Positions 34,838 through 44,884 are shown, counted from the first letter of the stretch. The stretch: 64,000 nt of DNA from Ruminococcus sp. AF41-9 (GCF_003477525.1 NZ_QUDO01000016.1:20462-84461), one strand, 5' to 3'. Translations and numbers: made by a program. The notes: generated by a model from the sequence alone, not told the origin.

Positions 34838-36181
34838 ATGAAGTTAATGGACAAAGCAAAACAGGCTGCACTTGTTGCAGCAGTGAAAACAGGTCTGGGT
34901 TATCTGGAAAAGGACCCGGAGGTGAATATACCGAAGCTGATGGAGCTGGTAGATAAATTTGTACCGGAGGGATGGTATGAGGCACAGAGACATGCAATCC
35001 GTGAAGCAATTAAGGATAAAGACAGTAACTGGTATAAACTGATTCTGAGAATTTATGATCTGGACCCGGGTGTAAGGGAAGCGTTCTTTACGAATTTTAT
35101 TATCAATGCCAGTCTGAAGGGCAGTGCGCTTCAGGAGGAAACAGCAGAAGAGAATAACTGTAATGTTCCGTGGGCAATCCTGCTTGACCCTACAAGTGCC
35201 TGTAATCTGCACTGCACAGGATGCTGGGCAGCGGAGTATGGCCATAAGCTGAATCTTGATTTCGATACCATCTGTTCTATCGTGGAGCAGGGAAGAAAAC
35301 TTGGTACCTATATGTACATATATACTGGCGGAGAACCTCTGGTGCGTAAGAAAGATCTGCTCCGTATCTGTGAAAAGTATCCGGACTGTGAGTTCCTTTC
35401 CTTTACCAATGGTACTCTGATTGATGAGGAATTCTGCCAGGAGATGCTTCGTGTGAAGAACTTTGTACCGGCGATCAGTCTGGAAGGTTCTGAGGAAGCG
35501 AATGACGGACGTCGTGGAGATGGTGTATATCAGAAAGTTATGCATGCGATGGAACTTCTGAAGTCACATAAACTTCCGTTTGGTGTTTCTACCTGCTATA
35601 CTTCTGCAAATGTGGACAGTGTAAGCAGTGAAGAATATTTTGATCATATGATCGACTGTGGTGCTCTGTTTGTATGGTTCTTCCATTATATGCCGACCGG
35701 TAATGATGCAGTGGTAGAATTAATGCCGAACCCGCAGCAGCGTGAGAAAATGTATCATAAGATCAGAGAGTATCGTTCCACAAAGGCAATCTTCAGCATG
35801 GATTTCCAGAATGATGCACAGTATGTTGGCGGATGTATCGCAGGAGGCAGACGTTATCTGCATATCAATGCGAATGGTGATGTAGATCCTTGTGTATTTA
35901 TTCATTATTCAAATGCAAATATCTACAAGGAGAGTCTGCTGGATGCATTGAAGAGTCCGATCTTCATGGCATATCATGACGGTCAGCCGTTTAATGAAAA
36001 TATGCTTCGTCCATGTCCGATGCTTGAAAATCCGCAGAAGCTGCGTCAGATGGTTGCAGAGTCAGGAGCGAAGTCTACGGATTTACAGTCTCCGGAGTCT
36101 GTGGAGCATCTTTGTGCGAAGTGTGATGCTTACGCAGAGCACTGGAAACCAAAAGCAGAGGAATTATTCCAGAAAAAATAA
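34838..36181 (+). CDS. Radical SAM protein with SPASM-like tail
   Basis: The 447-residue protein is a radical SAM enzyme. After about 115 mostly helical residues comes the barrel, with the cluster motif CNLHCTGC (Cys122, 126, 129) that binds the SAM-cleaving 4Fe-4S centre, and YTGGEPLVR for SAM contact. The C-terminal third has further cysteines (GGCIAG, DPCVFIHY, RPCPM, CAKC), suggesting a SPASM-like region with one or more auxiliary clusters. The substrate is unknown. A peptide precursor gene is not visible nearby, which argues against a RiPP role. The DUF308 partner suggests a membrane-related job, perhaps lipid modification, but that is only inference. AAGGAGGAG precedes the ATG. Confidence 0.82.
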   Translation: MKLMDKAKQAALVAAVKTGLGYLEKDPEVNIPKLMELVDKFVPEGWYEAQRHAIREAIKDKDSNWYKLILRIYDLDPGVREAFFTNFIINASLKGSALQEETAEENNCNVPWAILLDPTSACNLHCTGCWAAEYGHKLNLDFDTICSIVEQGRKLGTYMYIYTGGEPLVRKKDLLRICEKYPDCEFLSFTNGTLIDEEFCQEMLRVKNFVPAISLEGSEEANDGRRGDGVYQKVMHAMELLKSHKLPFGVSTCYTSANVDSVSSEEYFDHMIDCGALFVWFFHYMPTGNDAVVELMPNPQQREKMYHKIREYRSTKAIFSMDFQNDAQYVGGCIAGGRRYLHINANGDVDPCVFIHYSNANIYKESLLDALKSPIFMAYHDGQPFNENMLRPCPMLENPQKLRQMVAESGAKSTDLQSPESVEHLCAKCDAYAEHWKPKAEELFQKK

Positions 36182-36269
36182 TTAACGATAGATCAAACAG
36201 GTAAAGTAAATAAGTAAACCTGATAACCATGAAAAAGCATTAACCCAATAAAGCCAAAAGAAAGCCAGA

Positions 36270-36318
36270 AAGAGCTTCCTGTCCGGTCTCCCCTGTTCCG
36301 GATGGGAGGCTCTTTTTA
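36270..36318 (+). terminator. Terminator after the radical SAM gene
   Basis: AGAGCTTCC pairs with GGGAGGCTCT, with one wobble, and is followed by TTTTT. Confidence 0.8.
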
Positions 36319-36424
36319 TGAAAAACAACTTGCCTGAAAATTCAATATGTATTAAAGTAATATCAGATTTATTTTGAGAGAAAGATAGAAGTTTTTGATG
36401 GAACCAGAGGGAGAAGAGAATAGA

Positions 36425-38077
36425 ATGTTAAAAACTTTTTTGGTGGAAGATGAGGTTGTAGTGAGGGAGACGATCAAGAGGATGATTCCCTGGGAGCAGT
36501 ATGGGTTTGAGCTTGCGGGGGAGGCGTCTGACGGGGAGATGGCGCTGCCGTTGATCCTGAAGAGTAAGCCGGATCTTCTGATCACGGATATTAAGATGCC
36601 GTTTATGGACGGGCTGACTTTATGTAAATTGGTAAAGAAGGAACTGCCGGGGATTAAGATTGTGATCCTGAGTGGATATGATGATTTTAATTATGCGAAG
36701 CAGGCGATCAGTATCGGGGTGGAGGATTATCTGCTGAAACCGATTACGAAGAATGCCTTTATTGAGAGGCTGGAAGAGATTCATAATCGTTATGAACATG
36801 AACGGACGCAGAAGGAATATTATGAGAAGTTTCGTCTGGAGATGCAGGAGTATGAGCGAAATGCGAGCCGGGATTTCTTTGAGTCTCTGGTGCGGGCAGA
36901 TTCGAATCTGGAGGAGATTTACCAGAGGGCAGACCGGTTAAATCTGGATATTGTGGCGGAGGCTTATAATATTCTGATCTTCAGTCCGGATATTTCTGAC
37001 AGCAGTTGTAATTCTTCGGAAGGATATTCTGACTGGGAGGCGGAAGTGCATAAGAAGATTGAGAATTATTTTCTGAGCCATCCGGTAGCAATGCTTTTCC
37101 GGCATCAGGTGTTCAGTTATGCGATCCTGGTGAAGGGGCAGAAGGATACGATTGAGGAAAATACGCGTGAGTGTGTGGAAACCATCCAGGAAATCATGGA
37201 AGAAACGGGGAAAAATGCCGACTGGTTTGTGGCTGTGGGTGAGGAAGCGGACCGCCTGAGCAAGATCAAGCAGAGTTATCATACGGCGGCCAGAACGTAT
37301 TCTTTCCGTTATCTTTATGATGGACATATTCTTTATTATGATATGCTGGAGGAGGGCAATGCCGGCTCAGCGGAGGCGGCTGTGAGCAGGACAGAGGCTT
37401 TGCAGCTTAAGAATGTCAATGTGAATGCATTGAATCCGGAGATTCTTCAGAAGTTTCTCAGCAGTGGTCTGGAAGAAGAAGTGGACAGTTTTGTGCATGA
37501 TTATTTTCTGGCGATCGGGCAGGAACCGATGGGGTCACTGGTGTTCCGGAATTATGTAGTGCTGAATGTTCGTTTTTCCGTGCTGACATTTTTGAAGAAG
37601 ATGGGGTATGATGATTCGGAACTTTCAAGAGAGGAAACCGATGATATTATAGAAAAGACAGGGGAGTCGATGGAGGCATCGATCGGTTACTGTGAGAAGC
37701 TTCTGAAGAAGTCAATTGTCATTCGAGATGAGAATGCGGGAAATCAGAACCGGAATCTGCTGAAGCAGGCGGTGGATTTTATTGATAAGAATTATATGGA
37801 TGAAGAGATTTCTCTGAATAAAGTGGCTCATGTGGCGAATGTCAGTGCTAATCATTTCAGCGCCTTGTTCAGCCAGAACATGGGGCAGACATTTATTGAG
37901 TATCTGACCGCATTGCGTATGAGTAAGGCGAAGGAACTGCTTCGTTGTACTTCCATGCGTTCCAGCGAAGTTGCGGGGGAAGTGGGGTATAAGGATGCAC
38001 ATTACTTCAGCTATCTTTTTAAGAAAACGCAGGGTATGACACCGAGTGAATACCGTAAGACGAGGGGAGAAGTCTGA
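36425..38077 (+). CDS. YesN-type response regulator (REC + AraC)
   Basis: This 550-residue regulator has an N-terminal receiver domain with acidic pocket VEDE, phosphoacceptor Asp55 in LLITDIKMPFMDG, and the conserved Lys in YLLKPI. A long middle region of about 300 residues follows, then a C-terminal AraC-type DNA-binding domain with LNKVAHVANVSANHFSALF and GYKDAHYFSYLFKKTQGMTPSEYR. This is the YesN layout, which usually activates neighbouring sugar transporters. ATG 36425 is preferred, since GAGGGAGAAGAG precedes it. The partner kinase follows three bases after the stop. The likely target is the sugar importer at 39.8-44.8 kb, whose promoter lacks a good -35 box. Confidence 0.9.
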   Translation: MLKTFLVEDEVVVRETIKRMIPWEQYGFELAGEASDGEMALPLILKSKPDLLITDIKMPFMDGLTLCKLVKKELPGIKIVILSGYDDFNYAKQAISIGVEDYLLKPITKNAFIERLEEIHNRYEHERTQKEYYEKFRLEMQEYERNASRDFFESLVRADSNLEEIYQRADRLNLDIVAEAYNILIFSPDISDSSCNSSEGYSDWEAEVHKKIENYFLSHPVAMLFRHQVFSYAILVKGQKDTIEENTRECVETIQEIMEETGKNADWFVAVGEEADRLSKIKQSYHTAARTYSFRYLYDGHILYYDMLEEGNAGSAEAAVSRTEALQLKNVNVNALNPEILQKFLSSGLEEEVDSFVHDYFLAIGQEPMGSLVFRNYVVLNVRFSVLTFLKKMGYDDSELSREETDDIIEKTGESMEASIGYCEKLLKKSIVIRDENAGNQNRNLLKQAVDFIDKNYMDEEISLNKVAHVANVSANHFSALFSQNMGQTFIEYLTALRMSKAKELLRCTSMRSSEVAGEVGYKDAHYFSYLFKKTQGMTPSEYRKTRGEV

Positions 38078-38080
38078 TCG

Positions 38081-39547
38081 ATGTGGGAGAAGCAGGAAAG
38101 GCCGGAGAAAAAGGAGAAACAGGAAAAGCTGGAGAGTAAGATGAAGTGGATGCTTCTCAGCACTATGATCCCTATGGCGATTCTGATCATAGTGCTTCTT
38201 ATTTTTTTCTGGCATTATACAGATAAATATAATCAGTTATCCAATAACCTGGCAGTGAGCACGGAATATAATGCAAATTACCGGAATTCAAATAATGATA
38301 TGAGCTTCAAGGATGAAGTGGATATGGACATTTACTATGTCAGCATCGGCAGGAAGGGACGGGATGGTCTGCCGACAGAGCAGGTAAAAAAGGCAATTGA
38401 CACGGTAGAGAAACTGAAGAAGACTACGACGAAGAAGGAGAGTCTGCGTTCACTGAAGTATCTGACGAATTATCTGGACAATCTTCAGAAGAGAATGAAT
38501 CAGCTTGTGGAGATTAAGGATTATGAGAAGCGTCAGGAGTTTATGGCAAATAATACAGAGATTCTGACGACTTTGTTTGAGAAGGAAATGCAGAATTATA
38601 TTTATCAGGAGGCTGCGCAGCTGGTTGAGGTGGAGTCTCAGCTTGCGGGTAATGTGAGGCTGACGATTCTGACGATGTGTGCGGTGATTCTGATTGCAAC
38701 GTTTATTCTGATGCGGCGGTCTTTTCGACTGACGTATAGTATCACGAAGCCGATTTCGGAAATCCTTCATAATATTAAGAAGGTTGGAAAGGGAGAATAT
38801 AAGACGATCAATGCGGTATCTGCGGATTGTATTGAGATTCAGGAACTGGACAGTGGTACGAGGAAGATGGCAGGAAGGATCGAGGGGCTTCTGGAAAATG
38901 TGCGTAAGGAGCAGGAAGCGCAGCATATGACGGAGCTGCAGCTTATTCAGGCACAGGTAAATCCACATTTTCTTTATAATACACTGGATACGATTGTCTG
39001 GCTGGTAGAGGGCGGCATGGAACAGGATGCTGTGGATATGATCACAAGTCTGTCTGTCTTTTTCCGGACTTCTCTTTCCAAGGGGAAGGATATCATTCCG
39101 CTGTCGGAAGAGGAGAGACATACGTTGAGTTATCTGGAAATCCAGCAGTCGAGGTATCGGGATATTCTGGAGTTTGAGATCAGGATTCCGAAGGAACTGG
39201 AGAGCGTCATGGTACCGAAACTGACTCTCCAGCCACTGGCGGAGAATGCACTTTATCATGGAATTAAAAATAAACGTGGAAAAGGGAAGATTCTGATCGA
39301 AGGTTTTGACCTGGGGGATGATATGATGCTCCGGGTGACGGATAATGGTCAGGGCATGACACCACAACGGCTTCATGAAGTACAGGAAGCGATTCAGACC
39401 GGAGAGCGTGCGGGATTTGGGCTTGCGGCAGTTTCGGAGAGGATTGCGCTTTATTATGGACCGGGGTATGGACTGAAGATTTCCTCTGTGGAGGGTGAAG
39501 GAACGGTCATGGAAGTGTATATGGCAAAACGAATCAAAGAAAGTTGA
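38081..39547 (+). CDS. YesM-type sensor histidine kinase
   Basis: The 488-residue kinase has a transmembrane helix at about 24-44, an extracellular sensor of about 160 residues, a second helix near 205-222 and a HAMP linker. It then has a HisKA_5-type phosphoacceptor, His296, in QVNPHFLYNTLD. The ATPase domain shows LQPLAENALYHGIKNK, DNGQGM and GFGLAAVSERI. This is the YesM type that works with the YesN regulator encoded just before it. The ligand is probably a sugar handled by the importer downstream. The stop codon lies within the start of a repeat fragment (39545). Confidence 0.9.
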   Translation: MWEKQERPEKKEKQEKLESKMKWMLLSTMIPMAILIIVLLIFFWHYTDKYNQLSNNLAVSTEYNANYRNSNNDMSFKDEVDMDIYYVSIGRKGRDGLPTEQVKKAIDTVEKLKKTTTKKESLRSLKYLTNYLDNLQKRMNQLVEIKDYEKRQEFMANNTEILTTLFEKEMQNYIYQEAAQLVEVESQLAGNVRLTILTMCAVILIATFILMRRSFRLTYSITKPISEILHNIKKVGKGEYKTINAVSADCIEIQELDSGTRKMAGRIEGLLENVRKEQEAQHMTELQLIQAQVNPHFLYNTLDTIVWLVEGGMEQDAVDMITSLSVFFRTSLSKGKDIIPLSEEERHTLSYLEIQQSRYRDILEFEIRIPKELESVMVPKLTLQPLAENALYHGIKNKRGKGKILIEGFDLGDDMMLRVTDNGQGMTPQRLHEVQEAIQTGERAGFGLAAVSERIALYYGPGYGLKISSVEGEGTVMEVYMAKRIKES

Positions 39548-39592
39548 TACAAGCAAGTAGCGAAGCGGATTGCGAATATCCGCTTGACAGGG
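39545..39592. repeat. Solo right end of the cloverleaf repeat, copy D
   Basis: CAAGTAGCGAAGCGGATTGCGAATATCCGCTTGACAGG matches the last part of the element at 30200-30366, including the AAGCGGAT/ATCCGCTT hairpin. In front of it TGATACAAGCAAGT is the reverse complement of an inner segment of the full element. The first bases provide the TGA stop of the kinase gene. The following 240 bases to 39839 are AT-rich, with a TATAAT at 39799-39804 and no good -35. Confidence 0.75.
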
Positions 39593-39839
39593 AGCAAAGG
39601 AATTCTCCGGAAATAGAAAGACTTTGTATAATATGAATATAAAACATAGAAAGAAATAGAATAATATATTCATGATGCATAATAAAAAAATCAACTTTCT
39701 GAATAAAAAAACAAACTTTGTATAAATTATGAACAAAATATGATAGAAGAATAAACTTTTTACGGAAAATATTCTATGGAATTTCTCTGGGTTTTTACTA
39801 TAATAAAGACATCTTAAATGAATCGGGAGGATTTACAAA

Positions 39840-40897
39840 ATGAAGAAAAAAATGGTGTCAGCTTTATTAACAGCAACTATGGTATGCGGTATGTGTGTAG
39901 TTCCTACAGTTGGGGTAGCAGCAGCGGACGACACAATCACAGTTGGTTTCTCACAGGTTGGTGCTGAATCTGACTGGCGTACAGCTAATACAGAATCTAT
40001 GAAATCCACATTCAGCGAAGAGAACGGATATGAATTAATCTTCGACGATGCACAGCAGAAACAGGAAAACCAGTTAACAGCAATCCGTAACTTCATCCAG
40101 CAGGAAGTTGATTACATCCTTTTAGCTCCTGTAACAGAGACAGGTTGGGATACAGTTCTCCAGGAAGCTAAAGATGCTGATATTCCTGTAATCATCGTAG
40201 ACCGTATGGTTGACGTATCTGATGACAGCTTATATACAACATGGATCGGAACTGACTCCTTACTTGAAGGTAGAAAAGCTGCTGAATGGCTGAACGCATA
40301 CACAACAGCTAAGGGAATCGATGCAAAAGACGTTAACATCGTTGATATCCAGGGTACAATCGGATCTACCGCTCAGATCGGACGTTCCAAAGGTCTTGAA
40401 GAAGGCGTTGACAACTATGGATGGAACTTACTTGCTCAGCAGTCCGGTGAATTTACACAGGCAAAAGGACAGGAAGTTATGGAGTCCATGCTGAAACAGT
40501 ATGACAACATCAACGTAGTATACTGCGAGAACGATAACGAAGCATTCGGTGCTATCGATGCAATCGAAGCTGCTGGTAAAACAGTTGGTTCTGATATTGC
40601 AAACGGCGAGATCATGGTTATGTCCTCGATACAACTAATGCAGGTTTAACAGATACATTAGCCGGAAAGATCACATGTGATGTTGAGTGTAACCCATTAC
40701 ACGGACCACGTGCTGAGGAACTGATCAAAGCTCTTGAAGCTGGTGAAGAAGTTCAGAAACTGAACTATGTAGACGAAGAAATCTTCGCAGCAGACGACAC
40801 AGTAGATAAAGTTACAGCTGTAAACAGCCTTGATGAAGAGGGCGAATATGCAGTTACACCTATCACACAGGAAATTATTGACGGACGTGCATACTAA
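39840..40897 (+). pseudogene. ytfQ: YtfQ-like sugar-binding protein, frameshifted
   Basis: This periplasmic-type binding protein of about 352 residues belongs to the galactofuranose-type YtfQ branch of the RbsB family. The signal peptide ends near VGVAAA/DD. Two cysteines at 16 and 19 do not form a lipobox. The conserved parts are FSQVGAESDWRTANTESM, LLAPVTETGWDTVL and YCENDNEAFGAIDAIE. At 40626 the frame is lost: TCC TTC GAT is expected for SFDTTNAGLTD, but one T is absent. The sequence continues perfectly in the next frame to TAA 40895-40897 (ITCDVECNPLHGPRAEEL). A truncated protein would lack about 90 residues and not work. A sequencing error is possible. Partner genes are intact. Confidence 0.85.
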
Positions 40898-40947
40898 TTT
40901 TTGACAACAGATCATAATCGTGTAATAGAAGGAATATAAATAATCCG

Positions 40948-41000
40948 GAGCGTGGTTCATAGTTCGGAGAAACCCGGATTTATGAATCACGCTCTCTTTA
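40948..41000 (+). terminator. Stem-loop between binding protein and ATPase gene
   Basis: GAGCGTGGTTCATA pairs with TATGAATCACGCTC, with one wobble, and is followed by TCTTTA. It is a partial terminator that would favour the binding protein. The gap to 41180 holds no gene. Confidence 0.7.
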
Positions 41001-41180
41001 TGTCAAAATGATCCGGTGTGCCGACAAGTTGATTTTGGGCACACGAAAGATACCCGATTTGCTGAATATGTTTTTGAGGTTGGTTTCGCCGATGATGTGT
41101 GGCAGGAGAAAGACTGGAAAAGAGAACGGTATTTCAGTGAATGAGGGGTAAAACCAGTTTAGAAAGCAGGTGGAAAGAAT

Positions 41181-42701
41181 ATGGAACAAAACGTAGTATT
41201 GGAAATGCGTGATATCAGCAAAAACTTTACAGGAGTCCGTGCCCTTTCCCATGTGGACTTTACCCTTCGTAAAGGTGAAATCCACGCACTGATGGGGGAG
41301 AACGGTGCAGGTAAATCAACACTGATCAAGGTGCTGACTGGTGTGCATGAATTTGAAACCGGAACGATCCGTATGGCCGGAAACAGCAATGTTATTGTAA
41401 ATCATTCACCTCAGGAAGCGCAGGCAAATGGTATCAGCACTGTATATCAGGAGGTTAACCTTTGCCCGAACCTTACCGTGGCAGAGAACCTTTTTATCGG
41501 CAGAGAGCCGAGAAAGATGGGAATGATTGATTGGAAGCAGATGAATGAGCGATCAGGAAAACTTCTTGAGAGCCTGGACATTCATGTGCCGCCAACACAG
41601 ATGTTGGATGAATGCTCTCTGGCAATCCAGCAGATGATCGCCATCGCGCGTGCCGTAGACATGAAATGCCGGGTTCTGATCCTGGATGAACCGACTTCTT
41701 CTCTGGATGATGATGAAGTTGAGAAGCTGTTCGTACTGATGAGAAGGCTGCGTGATGAAGGGGTAGGAATTATCTTTGTTACCCATTTCCTTGAGCAGGT
41801 TTATGCAGTCTGCGACAGAATCACAGTTCTTCGTAACGGTGAACTGGTAGGTGAGTATGAGACAAAAGATCTTCCGCGAGTTATGCTGGTTGCCAAGATG
41901 ATGGGTAAAGACTTTGATGATCTGGCAGATATCAAGGGTGAGCATAAAGATAAGAGAATTAAGGATGCAGAACCTGTAATCGAGGCGAAAGGACTTTCTC
42001 ATAAGGGAACCATCAAACCGTTTGATATTACGATCAATAAAGGTGAAGTTATCGGTCTTACCGGCCTTTTGGGTTCCGGACGTTCCGAGCTGGTCCGTGC
42101 AATCTATGGTGCGGATAAAGCGGATGCAGGAACTCTGAAAGTAAAAGGAAAAGAAGTGAAGATCAACACTCCTCTGGATGCCATGAAACTTGGTATGGCA
42201 TACCTTCCGGAAGACAGAAAAGCAGAGGGTATTATCGCAGACCTTTCTGTAAGAGAAAATATTATTATAGCACTCCAGGCTAAACGTGGTATGTTCCATC
42301 CATTGAGTAAGAAAGAGATGGAGGAGGCAGCCGACAAATATATTGAATTACTGCAGATTAAGACAGCCAGCCGTGAAACACCGATCAAGAGTCTGTCCGG
42401 TGGTAACCAGCAGAAGGTTATCCTTGGAAGATGGCTGCTGACAAATCCGGATTATCTGATCCTGGATGAGCCGACACGAGGTATTGATATCGGTACCAAG
42501 ACGGAAATTCAGAAACTGGTTCTTGATCTTGCGGATCAGGGAATGGCAGTTACATTTATCTCCTCAGAGGTTGAGGAAATGCTCCGTACCTGTTCCCGTA
42601 TGGCGGTTCTTCGTGACGGTCAGAAGGTAGGCGAACTGGAAGAGGATGAACTTTCCCAGAGCGGAGTTATGAAAGCTATTGCCGGAGGTGACGATAAATA
42701 A
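41181..42701 (+). CDS. ytfR: Sugar ABC transporter ATPase (YtfR-like)
   Basis: The 506-residue protein has two ABC ATPase domains in one chain, as in RbsA, MglA and YtfR. The first has Walker A GENGAGKST (about residue 38), an atypical signature LAIQQMIAIARA and Walker B ILDEPTSSLD. The second has GLLGSGRSE, signature LSGGNQQKV and LILDEPTRGID. It powers import of a monosaccharide, probably galactofuranose or a similar sugar, through the two permeases downstream. Its stop overlaps the next start by one base (TAATG), so translation is coupled. Confidence 0.92.
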   Translation: MEQNVVLEMRDISKNFTGVRALSHVDFTLRKGEIHALMGENGAGKSTLIKVLTGVHEFETGTIRMAGNSNVIVNHSPQEAQANGISTVYQEVNLCPNLTVAENLFIGREPRKMGMIDWKQMNERSGKLLESLDIHVPPTQMLDECSLAIQQMIAIARAVDMKCRVLILDEPTSSLDDDEVEKLFVLMRRLRDEGVGIIFVTHFLEQVYAVCDRITVLRNGELVGEYETKDLPRVMLVAKMMGKDFDDLADIKGEHKDKRIKDAEPVIEAKGLSHKGTIKPFDITINKGEVIGLTGLLGSGRSELVRAIYGADKADAGTLKVKGKEVKINTPLDAMKLGMAYLPEDRKAEGIIADLSVRENIIIALQAKRGMFHPLSKKEMEEAADKYIELLQIKTASRETPIKSLSGGNQQKVILGRWLLTNPDYLILDEPTRGIDIGTKTEIQKLVLDLADQGMAVTFISSEVEEMLRTCSRMAVLRDGQKVGELEEDELSQSGVMKAIAGGDDK

Positions 42702-43756
42702 TGAATAAGAGTAAATTAAAGAAAATAACGAGTGCACGTCTGTTTCTTCCAATTGTGTGCCTGATTGCAGTGCTTTTACTGAACGTGATCAAGACACCGG
42801 ATTTCTTTAATGTATCAATTCGAAACGGTGTACTGTATGGTTACATTATTGATGTTATTAACCGTGCTTCAGAGCTGGTTATCCTTGCAATCGGTATGAC
42901 GCTGGTAACAGCAGCTTCCGGTGGACAGGATATCAGTGTTGGTGCAATCATGGCGGTTGCAGCGGCTGTCTGCTGTCAGATTCTTTCCGGTGGACAGGTT
43001 TCTGTCAATGATTATCAGAATCCGCTAATCCTGGCTGTTATCGCAGCACTTCTTGCATCTGCTTTATGTGGTGCATTTAATGGTTTTCTGGTTTCCAGGC
43101 TGAACATTCAGCCGATGGTTGCCACTCTGATCCTTTATACAGCGGGCCGTGGTATTGCCCAGTTGATCACAAATGGTCAGATTACTTATATCCGTGTGGA
43201 TTCTTATAAGATGGCTGGTGGATATATCGGTAAATGCCCGATTCCGACACCGATTTTCTTTGCGATCGTTACTGTTATTGTGGTATATCTGATTCTGAAG
43301 AAAACAGCTCTTGGTCTTTATATCGAGAGTGTTGGTATCAATGGAAAAGCTGCCCGTCTTGTAGGTTTAAACTCTACAATGATTAAATTCCTTACCTATG
43401 TGATCTGCGGTGTACTGGCTGGTATCGCCGGTATCGTGGCTTCCAGCCGTATCTACTCCGCAGATGCCAACAACATTGGTCTGAACCTGGAAATGGATGC
43501 CATCCTCGCAGTTGCACTTGGCGGAAACTTCCTTGGCGGTGGTAAATTCAGTCTGCTTGGTTCCGTTATCGGTGCATATACCATTCAGGCACTGACCACA
43601 ACACTTTATGCGATGAACGTTAAGGCTGACCAGCTTCCTGTTTATAAGGCAATCGTGGTTGTTATTATCGTTACACTGCAGAGTGATGTCTTTAAGAAAT
43701 ATATTGCCAACTTAAAAGCTAAGAGAAGTGTGGCAGCAGAAGGAGGTCAGAAGTAA
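42701..43756 (+). CDS. ytfT: Sugar ABC transporter permease (YtfT-like)
   Basis: This 351-residue membrane protein of the RbsC/YtfT permease family has about nine hydrophobic segments. Conserved stretches include IGMTLVTAASGGQDISVGAIMAV, FNGFLVSRLNIQPMVATLI and DAILAVALGGNFLGGGKFSL. It forms the transmembrane channel with the next gene product. The stop and the next start share one base again. The order ATPase-permease-permease is that of E. coli ytfR-ytfT-yjfF. Confidence 0.92.
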   Translation: MNKSKLKKITSARLFLPIVCLIAVLLLNVIKTPDFFNVSIRNGVLYGYIIDVINRASELVILAIGMTLVTAASGGQDISVGAIMAVAAAVCCQILSGGQVSVNDYQNPLILAVIAALLASALCGAFNGFLVSRLNIQPMVATLILYTAGRGIAQLITNGQITYIRVDSYKMAGGYIGKCPIPTPIFFAIVTVIVVYLILKKTALGLYIESVGINGKAARLVGLNSTMIKFLTYVICGVLAGIAGIVASSRIYSADANNIGLNLEMDAILAVALGGNFLGGGKFSLLGSVIGAYTIQALTTTLYAMNVKADQLPVYKAIVVVIIVTLQSDVFKKYIANLKAKRSVAAEGGQK

Positions 43757-44778
43757 TGAAAGCAAATGTACAGAAAAAGAAAATGACAGGAAATGGCTTC
43801 CTGCTTCTGATCACGATCGCATTGTTTGTAGTTATGTATGTTGCAGGTATGATCGTGTTTGCTGATAAAGGTTTTGCGAAACCGCAGATGTTTCTGAACC
43901 TGTTTGTATCGAATGCGGGTCTTCTGGTTATTGCGTGTGGTCTTACGATCGTTATGATCACTGGCGGTATTGATATTTCCGTAGGTTCTGTTACAGCGCT
44001 TGTATGTATGGTTCTTGCAGATCTCATGGAGAACAAAGGTGTAAATACATATGTTGCAGTTTTAGTTGCACTGCTGATCGGTGTTGCTTTTGGTATTGTA
44101 CAGGGCTTCCTGGTAGCTTATCTGGACATTCAGCCATTTATCGTTACTCTGGCAGGTATGTTCTTCGGACGTGGTCTGACAGCTATCATCAGTACAGATA
44201 TGATTTCTATTAAGAATGAATTATTCCTGAAATGGGCAAATTACCGTTTCTATATGCCTTTTGGTTCAACCAGTAAGAAGGGTAAATTTATCCCGGCGTA
44301 TATTCCGCCGACAGTTGTGATCGCACTGATCGTTGTAGTTCTGATTGCAGTTCTTCTGAAATATCGTAAATTCGGACGTAAGCTGTATGCAATCGGCGGT
44401 AACCGCCAGAGTGCATTGATGATGGGTCTGAATGTTAAGAAGACTATCTTTAATGCTTATGTGCTGGATGGTTTCCTTGCAGGTCTTGGTGGTTTCCTGT
44501 TCTGCCTGAACAGTTGTGCAGGTTTCGTTGAGCAGGCGAAAGGTCTTGAGATGGATGCGATTTCTTCAGCGGTTATCGGTGGTACACTGCTTTCCGGTGG
44601 TGTTGGTACACCGATCGGTACTTTGTTTGGTGTTCTGATCAAGGGTACAATCTCCAGTCTGATCACAACTCAGGGTACTTTATCAAGCTGGTGGACAAGA
44701 ATTATTCTTTCTGCATTGCTTTGCTTCTTCATTATTATTCAGTCTGTTGTGGCTTCTATGAAGAAGAAAAACAAATAA
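43756..44778 (+). CDS. yjfF: Sugar ABC transporter permease (YjfF-like)
   Basis: The 340-residue second permease of the system shows the same family features: GLTIVMITGGIDISVGSVTALV, VAYLDIQPFIVTLAGMFFGRG and MDAISSAVIGGTLLSGGVGTPIG. It is the last gene of the importer operon and is followed by a bidirectional terminator. The presence of two distinct permeases, instead of one as in ribose systems, supports the YtfQRT-YjfF assignment. Confidence 0.92.
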   Translation: MKANVQKKKMTGNGFLLLITIALFVVMYVAGMIVFADKGFAKPQMFLNLFVSNAGLLVIACGLTIVMITGGIDISVGSVTALVCMVLADLMENKGVNTYVAVLVALLIGVAFGIVQGFLVAYLDIQPFIVTLAGMFFGRGLTAIISTDMISIKNELFLKWANYRFYMPFGSTSKKGKFIPAYIPPTVVIALIVVVLIAVLLKYRKFGRKLYAIGGNRQSALMMGLNVKKTIFNAYVLDGFLAGLGGFLFCLNSCAGFVEQAKGLEMDAISSAVIGGTLLSGGVGTPIGTLFGVLIKGTISSLITTQGTLSSWWTRIILSALLCFFIIIQSVVASMKKKNK

Positions 44779-44834
44779 GCTGGCTGGGGATTTTATAGCG
44801 GGTAGTGTGAACATTAAAAAGATGAAAAGAAAAT

Positions 44835-44884
44835 AAAAAAGACAGGTCGAAATTCTGGTTTGAGTTTCGGCCTGTCTTTTTTTG
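44835..44884. terminator. Bidirectional terminator
   Basis: AAAAAAGACAGG pairs with CCTGTCTTTTTT, with a further paired section TCGAAA/TTTCGG inside. T-runs on both strands serve yjfF (+) and the glycosidase gene (-). Confidence 0.85.

Noticed and set aside
38450..39736. 428-codon minus-strand frame opposite the YesM kinase
   Set aside because: The kinase has all catalytic boxes; the antisense frame has none and no start signal.
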